DNA from: Scleromitrula shiraiana
Lineage: Eukaryota; Ascomycota; Leotiomycetes; Helotiales; Sclerotiniaceae
Assembly (NCBI GenBank): GCA_028455995.1
Contig: JABELC010000006.1
Location: forward strand, 2,170,001 to 2,234,000
Reading direction: 5' to 3'
DNA: 64,000 nucleotides
Shown here piece after piece: positions 47,829 to 60,221 of this stretch; the stretch's first letter is position 1, and each line of letters opens with the position of its first letter. The position numbers and the translations under genes were made by a program. The notes beneath the pieces were generated by a model. That model searched no databases and had not been told where the DNA came from. It saw only the letters and a program-made list of their open reading frames with translations.

Positions 47829-49239
47829 ATGTCCGACTACATCACCGCCACCAATCAACTCCCCTACGCCCGCTCCCACCTCTACCTCGACGCACCCCCC
47901 CAAACCCAAGTCCTCCACAACGGCCTCCCCGTCGCCATCGCCGCCCATCGCCGCATTCCCCACGGCTCGCTCTCGCTGGATCGATCCGCCCAGCCAATGT
48001 ATACCACGCAACTGGAGGTTATGGAGAAGAGGGGCGTTAGAGGATACGCGGATGAGGTGTTGATGAAAAGGATGCGGTTTAACATGGGATATGGAATGGG
48101 GGCTGGAACGGGATGGGAACATGGATGGGGGAATGGGGGCGGGTTTAATGAGGCGCAGCGGTGGTGGGCGGGGGAGAGGGGCATGCCGTGGGCGAGTAGG
48201 AGACAGGGCGAGGTGGATGCGTATATGAGGGAGGATGGGGTGAGGAGGGATGGGTATGGGAATTTCGTTCCGGAGGGGTATGGGGAGGGGGGGAGGCGGA
48301 TTTTGGAGAGCGGGATGAATAGGCATTTGGGGAGGGAGGAGTGGGAGGTGGAGGATAAGAAGGAGGAGGAGGAGGAGAGGGAGAGGGAGAGATTGGAAAG
48401 GAAGAGGGAGGAGAGAGAGATTGATGCGGCTTTGTTTGATGATGATGAGCCTTTGGAGGATGACGATGATGAGGACGATCTCTTCTATGAAGAGAATCTT
48501 TATGATGAAGATGAGGATGAAGACGAAGACGAAGATGAAGGTACGTGTATTTTTTCTTTTTTATGCTTATTTTAATGATTTGGTGTTCTCACTTTTAGTA
48601 TTTGTTCCTTTGTTTGCCTATTCGAGATTGGAGATCTATGTATCTCATGTTTCCGGATTTGGTTGATGGTTCGTTCCTTCTGTTCTTGGGTTTCGGCATG
48701 CAAATAAGGAAGGTATTGTATTGTATGTGGGTATTTTTTCGCGGGTTTTGGTATCCTCGATGTATTTTTCTCTGTAGTGAAGTTGGGTATATTGATTGCT
48801 ATCTATATTTGTCCGCCTGCCTGCCTGCCTGCCTGTCTGCCTGCCTGCCTGTCTGCCATCGTATTTATTTCCTATACACAGCATCTCGTAATCTTACCTA
48901 AGTAATTAGCATGTTGTGAAAGAAATTGATCTTGAAATTTGGTTGCATCTTGTATATTTCATTTCATTAATTATCTATCTATTCATTCATTCATTCGTCT
49001 ATCCATCTATCCATACCTCACATAACATCTCATAATCCCATCAAATTCGAATTCCATACCCACACATCCATCAATCCCATGCATCTCTAGCAATCCCCCC
49101 TCTTGCATCAAATAATCAAACCACCACACCTCCTCATACTAACTAACATACCATTACCATCACAGACTCCACCTCGATCTCCGCCAGCAGCACTTCAAGT
49201 GCCATCTCCATCGCCGCGGGCACTGCTTTGAGTGTTTAG
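47829..49239 (+). CDS. Hypothetical protein with Glu/Arg helix and acidic tail
   Basis: Exon 1 (47829-48540) ends in phase at GTACGTG. Exon 2 is placed at 49166-49239 after a ...ATCACAG acceptor, giving 261 residues ending in a Ser-rich tail (STSISASSTSSAISIAAG). The N-terminal region (SDYITATNQLPYARSHLYLD, VAIAAHRRIPHGSLSLDRS) looks conserved rather than random. A Gly/Trp/Met-rich middle and a strongly charged helix (EEEEERERERLERKREERE) follow, then an Asp/Glu tract. No known domain is recognised. The proposed 625-bp intron is unusually long and contains a CCTG tetramer repeat. Small exons inside it could have been missed, so the 3' part is less certain than exon 1. Confidence 0.6.
48815..48857. 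repeat. (CCTG)n tetramer repeat
   Basis: About ten CCTG/TCTG units inside the proposed intron of the gene at 47829. Confidence 0.93.
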
Positions 49240-50085
49240 AGGTTGTAGGTATGGGCATGGGATGGGATGGGATGGGATGGGATTGGCGAAAGAGATGATA
49301 CTGTATCAGAGTAGAACTCAAAGAGAGAATAATCGAGGAATTTCTATTCAATGTATCAGATCTGACGACGTAAATCTTGGGCTGGTTTGTGGATTTCCTG
49401 TGGGATTTCTAGATGGTATTAGTTGATTAAACAGTATTGTCTATTTGATAATCAATAACTGCTAAGTTGGAGGCATTACGTTGTTCTATACCTGTTCAGA
49501 TAATTGAATTTTACAATCATAGAGGCAAGATATGCTTGGGGAAATCTGCCTTGGAATTTTCTTAAGAACAATTAATGAACAATGATATCAGGGAATTTCA
49601 GTTCCAAAAATATCGATTGAGTGAAACAATTCTATTATGTGTCAAAACAATTCTCCTTATTGGTTCTGAGCGGAATATACTATAGAGTTTGAGTCTTTAT
49701 TCTTCCGAATCGCTTTACTAGCATTCAGCCATAAGCGATTAAAGCCCCTTTGTATATATACAAATTGACCAATAGACTTATAACAACCCCCATAATATCA
49801 CTGAACAACACTCGATGGACTCGGGATTCCTTATCACTACGGATCAATGATTGAACAGAGTCCTAGAAAGCTCCTCCGTCGACTTGAACAATGCCATTGT
49901 GTCCCTGAACAGCACACGCTTAGTCATCTATAAAAGAGTCCCATTGGCTTCTCTCTGGGGAATTTTTTTTCTTCAGCACACATCAGCATCTCAGATTCAT
50001 AGACAGCAACTCCAAAACACTCAAAGCTACCACCGCATAGTTTAGAACTTTTTGTTTGCGTTTACCCCCCACCCGAATCTAAGAA
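49240..50085. other. Intergenic
   Basis: A GGGAT pentamer tract (about 49258-49281) and AT-rich sequence. No gene. Confidence 0.6.
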
Positions 50086-50820
50086 ATGAACCCAAATACA
50101 CCCCTTCTCGGAAGAGGCAACTCTATCCGAGAGTACACAGAACTCGTTTGTAGTCGCTGTGGAAATCGCTACATCGTCGGCCCAGACGCAGGCGCAAGTC
50201 GAAGAGCTCCCATGCTCCAAGACGAGATGCCACCATTGAGGAGACGAACCACCATGTGGAACGCCATGAATCGGGTTCTCCCTTCACCATTGAGGAGAGA
50301 ACGTCCGAGGATCACGCGTTCAAAGAGACCTGGCTACTGCCATGACTGTAGAAACCTTCTCAATCAACCCTTTGGGAGTGATCGTATCTACATGACTGAA
50401 GAGCTCATCGCTCGAAGAGAAGCAGTAGCTGCTGCAGGAGGTTCTACCTCGCAAGCTCAACCCGCTGCCAGAAATGAGAGAATGCCGGCCCGTGCCCCTG
50501 CCCGTCCGAGCAGATTTCATGAAGAGTTCGAAGATGAATTCGAATCTTTGCATCAGCCTGGTCCCGCCCAACCTGCTGGCACGGACTGTGGGAGACGTCA
50601 TTCAGACGACATGTGGTCGCTGTACCTATCAGCAACCACGACTCCGGGGTTGCTAAATCGGGCCCGAACAGGTCTTAGGCGCGGATACACCTTTCTCAGT
50701 CGTGGAAGATCGGATTCGTTCGATGCTCTCAACCAGAGCGAGGCGATTGAATGGGCAGTAGGCGCGACCGAGAGAAGCAGGAATGAGAGGGAGGAGAGGG
50801 AACGGAAGGAAACTCGCTAA
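50086..50820 (+). CDS. Hypothetical fungal protein with CSRCG and CHDC motifs
   Basis: A single exon of 244 residues from the ATG at 50086. LVCSRCGNRYIVGP and, about 65 residues later, GYCHDCRNLL form a CxxC...CxxC pair typical of a zinc-ribbon-like module. The spacer is Arg-rich. The C-terminal two thirds are low complexity, with an acidic FHEEFEDEFESLH segment, a Ser/Arg-rich stretch (RGYTFLSRGRSDSFD) and a terminal Glu/Arg helix. No enzyme signature or signal peptide is seen. The family is not recognised. It shares its plan (N-terminal Cys knuckles, disordered tail, single exon) with the genes at 33162-33839 and 41171-42571. Confidence 0.75.
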   Translation: MNPNTPLLGRGNSIREYTELVCSRCGNRYIVGPDAGASRRAPMLQDEMPPLRRRTTMWNAMNRVLPSPLRRERPRITRSKRPGYCHDCRNLLNQPFGSDRIYMTEELIARREAVAAAGGSTSQAQPAARNERMPARAPARPSRFHEEFEDEFESLHQPGPAQPAGTDCGRRHSDDMWSLYLSATTTPGLLNRARTGLRRGYTFLSRGRSDSFDALNQSEAIEWAVGATERSRNEREERERKETR

Positions 50821-52540
50821 AGAAGGATATGAGGTAGAAAAATAGACATTCGGAGCACTGTCCGACCGTCTTTCATTTCACTTGTCCTCTTGATTTCTTG
50901 GTGGTTTTCCTATTGACCGTCTTTCTCTCTCACTTGTCTGCTTGACATCGTGATGTGTTTTTTATTGCTAGGTTTGCTTTCCTTTTCTAGATTTCTTATG
51001 GTTTCTTTTAACGGTGATAGATTTCAACAATCTATATCGATAACTTTCCTTTTCTAGATTTCCCATGGTTTCTTTTCACATGATAGATTTCAACAATCTA
51101 CATGGATAACTTTTCTTTTCTAGATTTCTTAACATTTCTTTTCGAGCTTATAGATTTCTTATTCTAGATTGATGGCCATTCTCATTGAGTTATTCTCGAA
51201 TATCTCTTAACCAAAAAAAACCCCCAAAAAACAAAAAAAGAGAAAAACAAAAAATAAAAAAAAATCTCTTAACTAATAAAATAAATAAATTTTCTTTATA
51301 AAAAACTTAGACTTTGAAAATCAATATGTGAATTACTAGATATATGAACAGGCATGTGAGATCTCAACTTGAGGAAATCTGTGGTGAATGAATGTGATGT
51401 AATGCAATGAAAGAACTTCATCTTTAGTCACCGACTCACCGTCGGCTGTGTTGGAACTAACGTTCTAAATAGGACGAAGAGATAAAGGAGGAGGGCAGAG
51501 TACCAATGCCTAAATTGTCCTCAAGTCATAGATCAAAAAAAAACTTGTTATGGATTTATCTGACGGAGCTCATTTCTAAATCGTTACTCGTATGTCCATG
51601 GTAAACTAACCATGGTAATCGATGGAATACTGACTCCATATAGTGCCATAATGCGCGAGTGGCATACAAGCTCCTGATGCGGGAAAATAGCTGCAACATT
51701 GAAAATGAGACGAAGTCTAGAGCGTCGAAAAACGAGCTGACTCGAAGTTGATGTTGGTTGTTGTTGTTGCTGCACCACGTGTGTAGGTCAATTATCAGAG
51801 CTAGTCTCAAAGAAGAAAACTTCAGGATTATTTTTAACTCCGAACACCGATGTTGAATTTCGAAACAACTCCACAATCAACACATCTTCATTCCTCCAAT
51901 TCGAATAAGATACATTATTGCTCAGCCTTGTCGATAATGAAACATTGAGTCTGAACATAATTCAACAAGTTATTCGTAAATTGACTTTATTTTTGGATCG
52001 TGGGTTAAGGAGTAGGTCTGGGGCTTGTTGGCCGTAACGTAGACCACATCCAACATCATGGGTTGGGATTGTCTGTGTCGGCGACACTAATATACTACTT
52101 TTTGGAGACCAGAGACTACAATGCAACTACTGAAGTTTTCTACAAGCATAACAACGATACTTGGATATTCATATGTTCAAAGAGTAATCATTTTATAGAG
52201 AAATGTATTAAATTTGAATATAGTGACGCGTCACTTGCTCTTCTAGAGAAATTTGCCGCGCGCCATACGAAGTGTAAGTAGAAGCTGACCTAATGTCGAC
52301 CTCCTAGATTGAGGCGCTGCTATTGAGATTTATGTTGGTATATAGTATGTCCCATCAAACGGTCACTTCATCAAGATGGTTGTTTAGGTTTGAAATGTTT
52401 CTATTTCCTTTGATTTTCGCGTTTAATATCTATCAAACATATCGTTACAAGTGATAATTTTCTTGAGATGAATTCGAATTTTCATAAATGACTAACTGGA
52501 GAATTTACTCTACTTCTCTTGAGAGGAGTGTCTATTTGGA
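50821..52540. other. Intergenic with tandem repeats just after the Cys-motif gene
   Basis: It contains two ~50-bp copies starting GACCGTCTTTC (50864 and 50915), the ~67-bp tandem repeat listed separately and a poly-A-rich tract (51207-51262). Short open frames at 51556-51876 (-) and 52063-52281 (+) lack recognisable motifs. Confidence 0.55.
50979..51145. repeat. ~67-bp tandem repeat, about 2.5 copies
   Basis: CCTTTTCTAGATTTC-like starts occur near 50981, 51049 and 51114. Each of the first two units contains TAGATTTCAACAATCTA, which can form a small hairpin (TAGATT/AATCTA). The repeat is probably in the 3' UTR or just downstream of the gene ending at 50820. Confidence 0.85.
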
Positions 52541-55500
52541 ATGGATAGATCTAGGGGTGGCAGATCGTTGCCGATAGATGGTAAGGGTGCGATTCATTTT
52601 TATGTTTTGATTTCTATAAATGCTGATTTCATGTTGCAGACAAAGTGAAGAAATCTAATGCAGCACGAATTGGGGATCGTCGTTCGAGAACCTCAAACAC
52701 CAAACAGGGGGGAGAGAAGAATCATGATCGACATGCAAACCAAGAACCGACGATGAGAACTCGTGGCAAGGGTTTCTTTACCAAAGGGCGTGTCTTCGCC
52801 ACATTAGGACCAGAAGAGGAAGCCAACTTAATGCAGAACTATGTAGTGGTACGAGATTTTCAAGAGACAGTTGATGGCCCAACTCTTTGCACCTGTCTTC
52901 CTGTAACTCCTTTGATAAACGATATCAATTTTAAAGAATGTGGTATTCTCTATGGTGGTTCTGCTATGCCGATGTCAATTGATGGAATCCAACGACAACC
53001 GATTCGAGTCGAACTAGCTAAAGGTATTACACTTGATGCGCCGTTATTAGTGAACTACAACAGGATGATGAGGATAGATATATCTTCAGAGGTTAGTGAA
53101 ATTGGAAAATTGAATGAAGAATCGATGCAGGATTTTATCGACAACTTCAAACAAACGGCCTTCGACGATGCAGCTACGGATAAACAATCTAGCAACGATG
53201 ACTATCGACAGAGACAAAATAATAAGCCAGATACAAAGCCTTCAGCAACATCTACAAAACGTTCCGCCCCTGATAATCTGGAAGGTACCAGCCACAGACC
53301 CAAACTTCGTCATCTTGAAGTTCCAAAGAACCCAAGGAGATCAATACTAATATCTTCAGATGATGGGGATAGTGAACCAGATTCGATCTCACCCGTAAGG
53401 CCAAGAAGTTACGATAGTCGACGACCAAATAATACGAAACCGCGAAATGTAGTAAGCAAAGAGCAAGCCCGAGGCGGGAAAGCTCATCACGAAAGAGGCC
53501 GGGAGCCTGCAAGACGATTGGAATCTTTGGAAGCACCTAGAGGATCGCGTTCGGAAATGGGACGTGGAAGAGAAGAAAGAGGGGACAAAAGAATTGATGG
53601 TAGACCAGGTTCACCAACTAGACGTCATCTAAAATTGAGACAAGATGAGGGGCAATGGGAGGAAAGAATGCTTAGTAGATCAGATTCACCTACTAGACGC
53701 CACCCTAGATTCAGACAGGATGAAAGCCAAAGTGGAGACGAAAGAAATGATAGTAGACCTAGTTCACCATCTAGACGCCAGCCTAGATCGAGAGAAGACG
53801 AAGGTCCAAGAAGGGACGAAAGAGGTGATAATGGACCAAATTCACCCACTAGAGGTTATCCTATATCAAGACAGGATGAGAGTCGTCCTCGAGAAGCTTA
53901 TTACCCAATTGATGATTCAAATGAAAATAATGAAAGAGGAAAACGCCGAGAAAAACGTCCTACAAGAAGGTCACGCGAATTATCGCCATCTAGGCGGAAT
54001 GAAGTTTCTCGCTTCCAACGGTCTGGTCCCCCATCACCAAGAGGTAGAACCAGCCTCATACTTCCCAGATTTGAAGAAAGAGGCCATGGAAGACGAGATC
54101 CGATGGATTTCCGCGGAGAAACTAGTCCCGTGGAAGCTAATAGGAGAGAATTACCGCCGCGTGAAGCAAGACGTATGCCTCTTCAAACCGGCGGGCGGGG
54201 AGGCTTACCTTTTAATCCAATACCTACTCATCCACCATTTGGATATCAAAGACCTGGAGATCCTAGTAGATTGTCTAACATGCGTGGAGAAGAAGAAGTA
54301 GATCAACCTGCTAGCCGAATGTCCGAAAGAAACATTCCTCCTGGTGGCATGGATCTAGATTACGGACGACAAATAAGTATTTCACCGCAATCCGAACCAT
54401 TCCCTGAAGATTCTTGGAACTCCGGAAATGGGCCACCGATGCCTGGTAATGCAGCTCCAGGAAGACCCCCAGGGCATCAGATCACTGCTCCTGTATCTGA
54501 TAGCGGGTATTGGTCAAATCGACCTCCTGGCAAAGCTGCACCTCGTAGGTCGGATCCAAGAAAAGCCCATCATCGTTCTATTTCTCCCGTCAGACGCCAC
54601 GGACAATCGCATATGAAGTCTTCGAGACCTTCTCAGTCAGACCTTGCATCTTCTGGACTTCGAAATAAATTGGCATCGAAGGGAAGAGGTCCATCGGATA
54701 GAGTTCTTCCTCCACCTGCAAGAAGGCCGGCTCCACTATACAATATGCCAAATAGAGATTCTTTTCCACCTGAAGGTATGCCAAGCAGAAACCCCCCAGC
54801 TCCTGGAGTTATTTCCAATAGAAAACCTCCTTTCAATCCTGGAAGAGCACCCCCATCCTCTAGAAATCCTTTTCCCCCTGGTAGTAGGCCCACTGCTCTT
54901 GGTAGTGTACCTAGTAGAGGGCATCCTTCTAATGGAGCTATTCCTGGAAGAATTGCCCCTTCTTCTGTCAATCCCCCTCCCACAAATAGAGGACCTTCTT
55001 CTTTTGGTAGTGTACCAAATAGAAACCTCCCTGCACTTAATGGAAATAGACCCGCTGACAATCGACCCCTTCCTTCTAAAGACATTTCCCCTCCTGGCAG
55101 AGGACCCCCTCCTCCTGGAACTATGCCCAACAGAAATATGCCTCCCCAAAATGGAAACTTACCCGATAGAAATCTTCCCACACTTGACAATCTACCGAAC
55201 AGAAATGCACCTCCGCCTAGTAGAAATGTACCTGATCGAATGCCACCTGCCGCAGGTGGCATGCATAACAATCGTCCTCCTCCACCTGGATCTGTTATGC
55301 CAAATAGAGGACCTCCTCCACCTACTGGAAACATGCTTAACAGAGGATCTCCCCCACCAGCAGGTATGCCTCCAAATCGGGGACCTCCTCCACCTGGGCC
55401 TACAATGCCTAACGGAGCGTCCTCTCCACCTTCACCCCCTTCCGGGCCACCAGCTGGAAGAAATCTACTTCCATTTTCTATGCCAGGCTCTGGACCACCC

Positions 55501-58500
55501 CCTCTCAGCAACTATTCACCTATGGATAGCCAATCATCTATTCAAAATACTCCCATTCTAGGAAATATGCCACCAGGTCTTTTGGGAAGTCCGACGGAAG
55601 GAAATTCGCCTTTTGTTGATCCACCTTCCGGAGCTGGTTCTCCGGTTGAAAGCCCAACTGATTCTCAAGCAGATTCATCAATGCAAAGTCCGACTGGTTC
55701 TCATGCAGGCTCACCAATAGACTCAGATTCAGACTCAGATTCGGGTTCCGAAATGGATTCAAATAACGGTTCAGACGACGAATCTGATGATGGTTCAGAT
55801 GCAGGATCCGAGATGAATTCTCCCATTAGTGGATCTCCCAATGGAAGTCTGCCAGAAGGAACTTCGCGTCCTACAGGTGAAGCACCAGGCCGGCCAAATC
55901 GTGCATCAAATATAACTGTGTTTCCAGGTGCACCAATGCCCAAATCATTAGAAAGTAATGCATCAGGGCGATTCTTGGGAGGAAGCGGTACTCGGAGGAG
56001 GGCTTCAGGCGCGAGCAATCGATCACCAATGGATTCAAGTTCTTCACAGAAATTCCAAGGTAGAAACAACTCCTCCTCACTGAGACCCAGAGAAAGTTCA
56101 AATAGTGTAAGTATACATTCTCGGGACTCATTTGAGAACGGCCAGCAACGCTCTCCAGTTAATGAGAATGACGATATGCAATATGGAAACGGCTGTTGTT
56201 GTTGTTGTTGTTCTTTGAGTGGCTTCACTGGCTGGATGAAGAGCATAGTCGATTATTTGAAAGATAATGGAAAAGATGAATGGATTCCTATGGAAGACCA
56301 GAAGTCTCATAAAGAACGTGAAAGATCGAAGAAATCAGATGAAGCATCTGGAGAATCATCCAAAAAAACACCAATTAGTCCTTCAGATCCGTTCCGAGAT
56401 CCTGAGCAAGATGATGATGCCAGAACTGCAGTAAATTCTGGATCAGAAAGCGGGGACGATGAAGGCCATTATGATAGCGATAATTCCGCTCGCGAAGATA
56501 ATGATAGGAATTCTCATTACGAGAACGAAGATGATAGTCATTACTCAAGCGATAACACTAGACGGTCATCGACAGTAGTTGCTTCTGATGCTGGTGCTCA
56601 TGAATTTCATAACGATTTGAATCAACAATCAAACTCCGATAATCGGCGTGGATTGAGTCTCAATCAAAATGGGTATAACACACGTAACGAATCTCCGTTT
56701 GGCAACAACCATGCATACACACCTGAAGATGGGTATATAAATCAAGATGGACTACAGGACTTAGAAAGTACTTACACAAATTCATATTCCAATTCCGCTG
56801 TCCAATCTGCTATGACCCCATTACCCGAGCATGCGGTGGAACTTGCCACTGACAATAATGCCCCCGCATCGCCTCCACCGTATGCTCACGTTCCAAACAC
56901 ACCTCAATTAACACGTCCTCGATCAACACGCTTTGAACTGGCATGCGAGCGTGATCCAGTCGAATTAGAAGTTCCTATGACCACTAGAGGTCACTCAGAA
57001 CTCTTCCTTCCACCTTCACTAACACCTGGGGCTTCTACTAATTCAGCGGGGTCCTTCTCTTTCTCTGTTCGACCATCACCTGAAAATAAAATCCCCCCTA
57101 TCCCTCCTGTTCCAATTGTGCAATCGACTTGGTCACCTCCGCAAAGACCGTACACTCCTTATCAGTCACCTCCATCGCAACTACAAGAAAAGACATCTTT
57201 GCAAACATCACAGCCTCTACCTCATCTAGCCATGGATTATCCGCAACCCCAGGCTCCCACTCCAGCCGTTACATATCCTGGGGCACCGAGATATGATTCT
57301 AATGGTAAGAAATACCTGGATCCGCCTATACGAGCTTACACACCATCTATGAATGATTCTCGAACTGCCTCGCCCCCTGCAGTCCCTAATAGAAGTACCA
57401 AAAGACCACCTAGTTATCCACCGCCCTTGAATTCATTCAGAGGGGCAAGCAAAACAAGCAATACTCAGAAAGCTGCCCCAATTAGTGTAAATTCAAACCC
57501 AAAACGGCAAGCCAATTCTTCAGGAAACCCTGATGACAACCAAGCATATGATGTAGACAGTGATTTGGAATCAGACTGGGATCCACAATTGGAATCTGAT
57601 TCTGATTCTTCTGATGACGAAGACGGCCCGAGTAGCGAGAATCATGCCCATAGCCTTCATGATCGTGATCGTGGTCGTTATAGTGGTAATGGCAGTGATA
57701 GCGGTAGCGATGATGATGATGATGATGATGATAGTGATAGTGATAGTGATAATGATAATGATAGTGATAATGATAGTGATAGTGATAGTGATCTCGATAG
57801 CGGATTCGGAACTTACGATGACGATTTATTGGAGAGACTCAATCATCAGGAAGAACCGCAGAGAAGCAATGAAGTGCCAACAACACAGGCGACAAGAGAC
57901 TCAACTAATGTCAACATGGCTTCGAACGACAGATTTGAAGATGAGGTAGTTGAGAATAGTAAAGATGAGATTCCAAGTCGTGATCCGAGACAAATTAACC
58001 CAGCCAATATGCCACCTACCAGAGAATACAATAAAGGGTTAGATACAAAGCAATCTGTGGAATCGAAGAAGGTCCAGTCTACCGATAAGCAGCCAGCTCG
58101 CCAACGTCACGAGAAAGCCGAGGCAGTAAAGCCGGATTTTGAGGATATGACATATGCGAAGGAGAGTCGTAAGAAGCTTGAGCAAGCTGCCAATCCGAAC
58201 AGATTCAATGTCTCAGATATACCACCTAAGAAAGATAGTCAAAAACAGCAAGAGCCAGTGATTTATTCGGGGAAGATCAATAAACCAGACGTACCAGCAG
58301 GTAGAGAACGCAGGGCAAAAGTTGAACAGACAAGAACAAATCCTGCAGATATGCCACCCAAGAACGAACGTCATAGAAAACCTGAACAACCAAAAATCAA
58401 CACAACAGATCTGGCAGCCAAAAAAGATCGTTATAGAAAACCCGAAGCGCCAAAAGTCAATGCAGCAGATTTGCCACCTAAGAAGCCTGAACAGACAATT

Positions 58501-59127
58501 GACCCACGAAAAATCAATCCTGCAGATTTTCCGCCCCCAGGTCATCCTGATCATGAGTCAATTTTACCAACTTCACCGCTTACAATTGACTCTTCCACTT
58601 CCCCAAATTCTCCAGATTCTCCAGATTCTCCCATAGAAAGACAAGAGAGAGGCAATCAAAGCAGAGGTGGCAGGGATATTGAAGACAATTCTGATTCTGA
58701 TTCTGATTCCGAGATGGAGGACAGCGACGATGAAGGTGAAATCAGAAATATGAGTGGTGGAAGGAGGGAACACCGTGGAATGCAAGGTGAGGGCAGAGAA
58801 CAAGAGCTAGATGAGGAATCAGCCCCCCCTTCACCAGTTGATGATGGTGAGAGAAATGAGGAAGAAATGGCAGAATATATGGAGGAGGAACAGAGGGAAG
58901 GGAGGATAGAGAGAAGTGGTGGAAGAAAGAGGAGAGAAAAGGAGAGAGGACATGGAAAGAGGAGGGAAAGAGGAGATGGTCATGAGAAAAGGAGAAATAA
59001 AGATGGTAGTGAAGGGAATCGGAGGAGAGGAAATGATAATACTAGGTCTGGAGGAGAAGGAACCAATTTTAGGGAAAATTTGAGAAAAACTTGGGAGTTT
59101 TTGAAGAAGTTGGATTATCATGAGTGA
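52541..59127 (+). CDS. Giant DUF6590-domain protein with disordered, repeat-rich tail
   Basis: Exon 1 (52541-52580) and exon 2 (52640-59127), joined across a 59-bp intron (GTAAGG...TTGCAG), give 2,175 residues. Exon 1 supplies the ATG (MDRSRGGRSLPID); exon 2 alone has no convincing start. Residues about 55-165 match the fungal DUF6590 plan: FFTKGRVFATL, VVVRDFQ, TCTCLPV, PIRVEL, LVNYNRMMRIDIS and EVSEIGKL. The function of DUF6590 is unknown. The remaining ~2,000 residues look disordered. They include four ~27-residue Arg/Asp-rich repeats around SPTRRHPRFRQDE (DNA about 53575-53890), a Pro-rich PNRNxPP repeat region (about 54700-55460), Ser/Asp-rich acidic tracts, a run of six cysteines (C1199-C1204) and a Lys/Arg-rich C-terminus. 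The 6.5-kb exon without a stop strongly supports coding. Confidence 0.87.
53575..53890 (+). repeat. Coding tandem repeat of ~81-84 bp (about 4 copies)
   Basis: Diverged units centred on SPTRRxxRxRQDE followed by GDERxD within the DUF6590 protein. Confidence 0.85.
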
Positions 59128-60221
59128 GGGAATGTATGGAGCATACAGACGATGCAATGAATGGGAGAAGGAAAAAATGTAGGATGGGATTTATTACTGA
59201 GATTTGTTCGTTTCATTGTAGTATATAGTATTAGTATAATGTGTATATGTATGTGTGATGTCTACGGACGACTTATAATGGCCTGAGATAATTATTCGAT
59301 TATATGTGACGATTTTGTGGCGATTTCAAATTAGAACTGGATCTCTTTTGACCAATTTAACTGTGTAGGCATATCTATAATACAGCCACATCATGAACAT
59401 TGATGTAAAGTGAAAATAAACAAATCGTTGCAAGACTATAGATTGCTACATGGAGGATAAAGTGAAGACATATATCTTCTCTTTGGTTAGAGCGTGTAGC
59501 TAATCAAATAGCAAAATACTAATGCAAGACACAATACATATTGGCAACATTTGGTGGCAAAACTCTTGAACATGTGATTCAGCACAATGGAGTAATAATT
59601 ATCGAAGCAAATACCTAGGTACTGATAAGTTTCTAAATGGGTTCATAATTCAAATGCCAGAAGTGTGTGTGATGGCATAAGGAGTTATTACTAATTGATT
59701 ACAAATTGCTAATTTGGCGATTAGTAAACTTCCAAGCGCAAATCATATTATTTTCAATTTGCAGTCGAACTTACCGTTCAAAATACGCTGAGGCTGTTGC
59801 TAGTTAACCTAGGACTCGGAGTGTGTTTACACTCAGTCGCGGCTGATTGGGGGTAGTGATAATATCAATGCAATGCGCCGTTCGTTTGTATAAGTCAGGA
59901 TTAACCCCGACAACATAAGCAGAGACGAACTTATCGTAAAGACAGAAAGATTAGTCAGCAAAAGACGGATCTGACATCCCACCTTTTGGAAGAAAATCTT
60001 TCATCTTATTTCCTATGACCTCTTAGATTATCCTAGATGATCATTTTCCTTGTGTCCGCCGCAGAAAGATCTTGCACCTTTCTTTCAAGAGGGTTAAAGA
60101 TTCCAGCAATTCGTCAAATGATCGCACTTCAGATAATTCACCTGGCTCACAGAACGTAACTGTGAGTCAACAATCAAACACAACTTGTGATATACTGATA
60201 CATCAAATCCTCAAGCTGCCA
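59128..60221. other. Intergenic
   Basis: 3' flank of the giant gene and 3' flank of the GH71 fragment. No gene is supported. Confidence 0.55.

Noticed and set aside
52063..52281. 72-codon plus-strand frame upstream of the DUF6590 gene, considered as an extra first exon
   Set aside because: A better first exon with ATG and an in-phase donor lies at 52541-52580; no splice linking the two was found.
54633..55511. 292-codon Gly-rich minus-strand frame and a 305-codon plus-strand frame in another phase
   Set aside because: Both are mirror frames of the Pro-rich repeat region in the DUF6590 gene.
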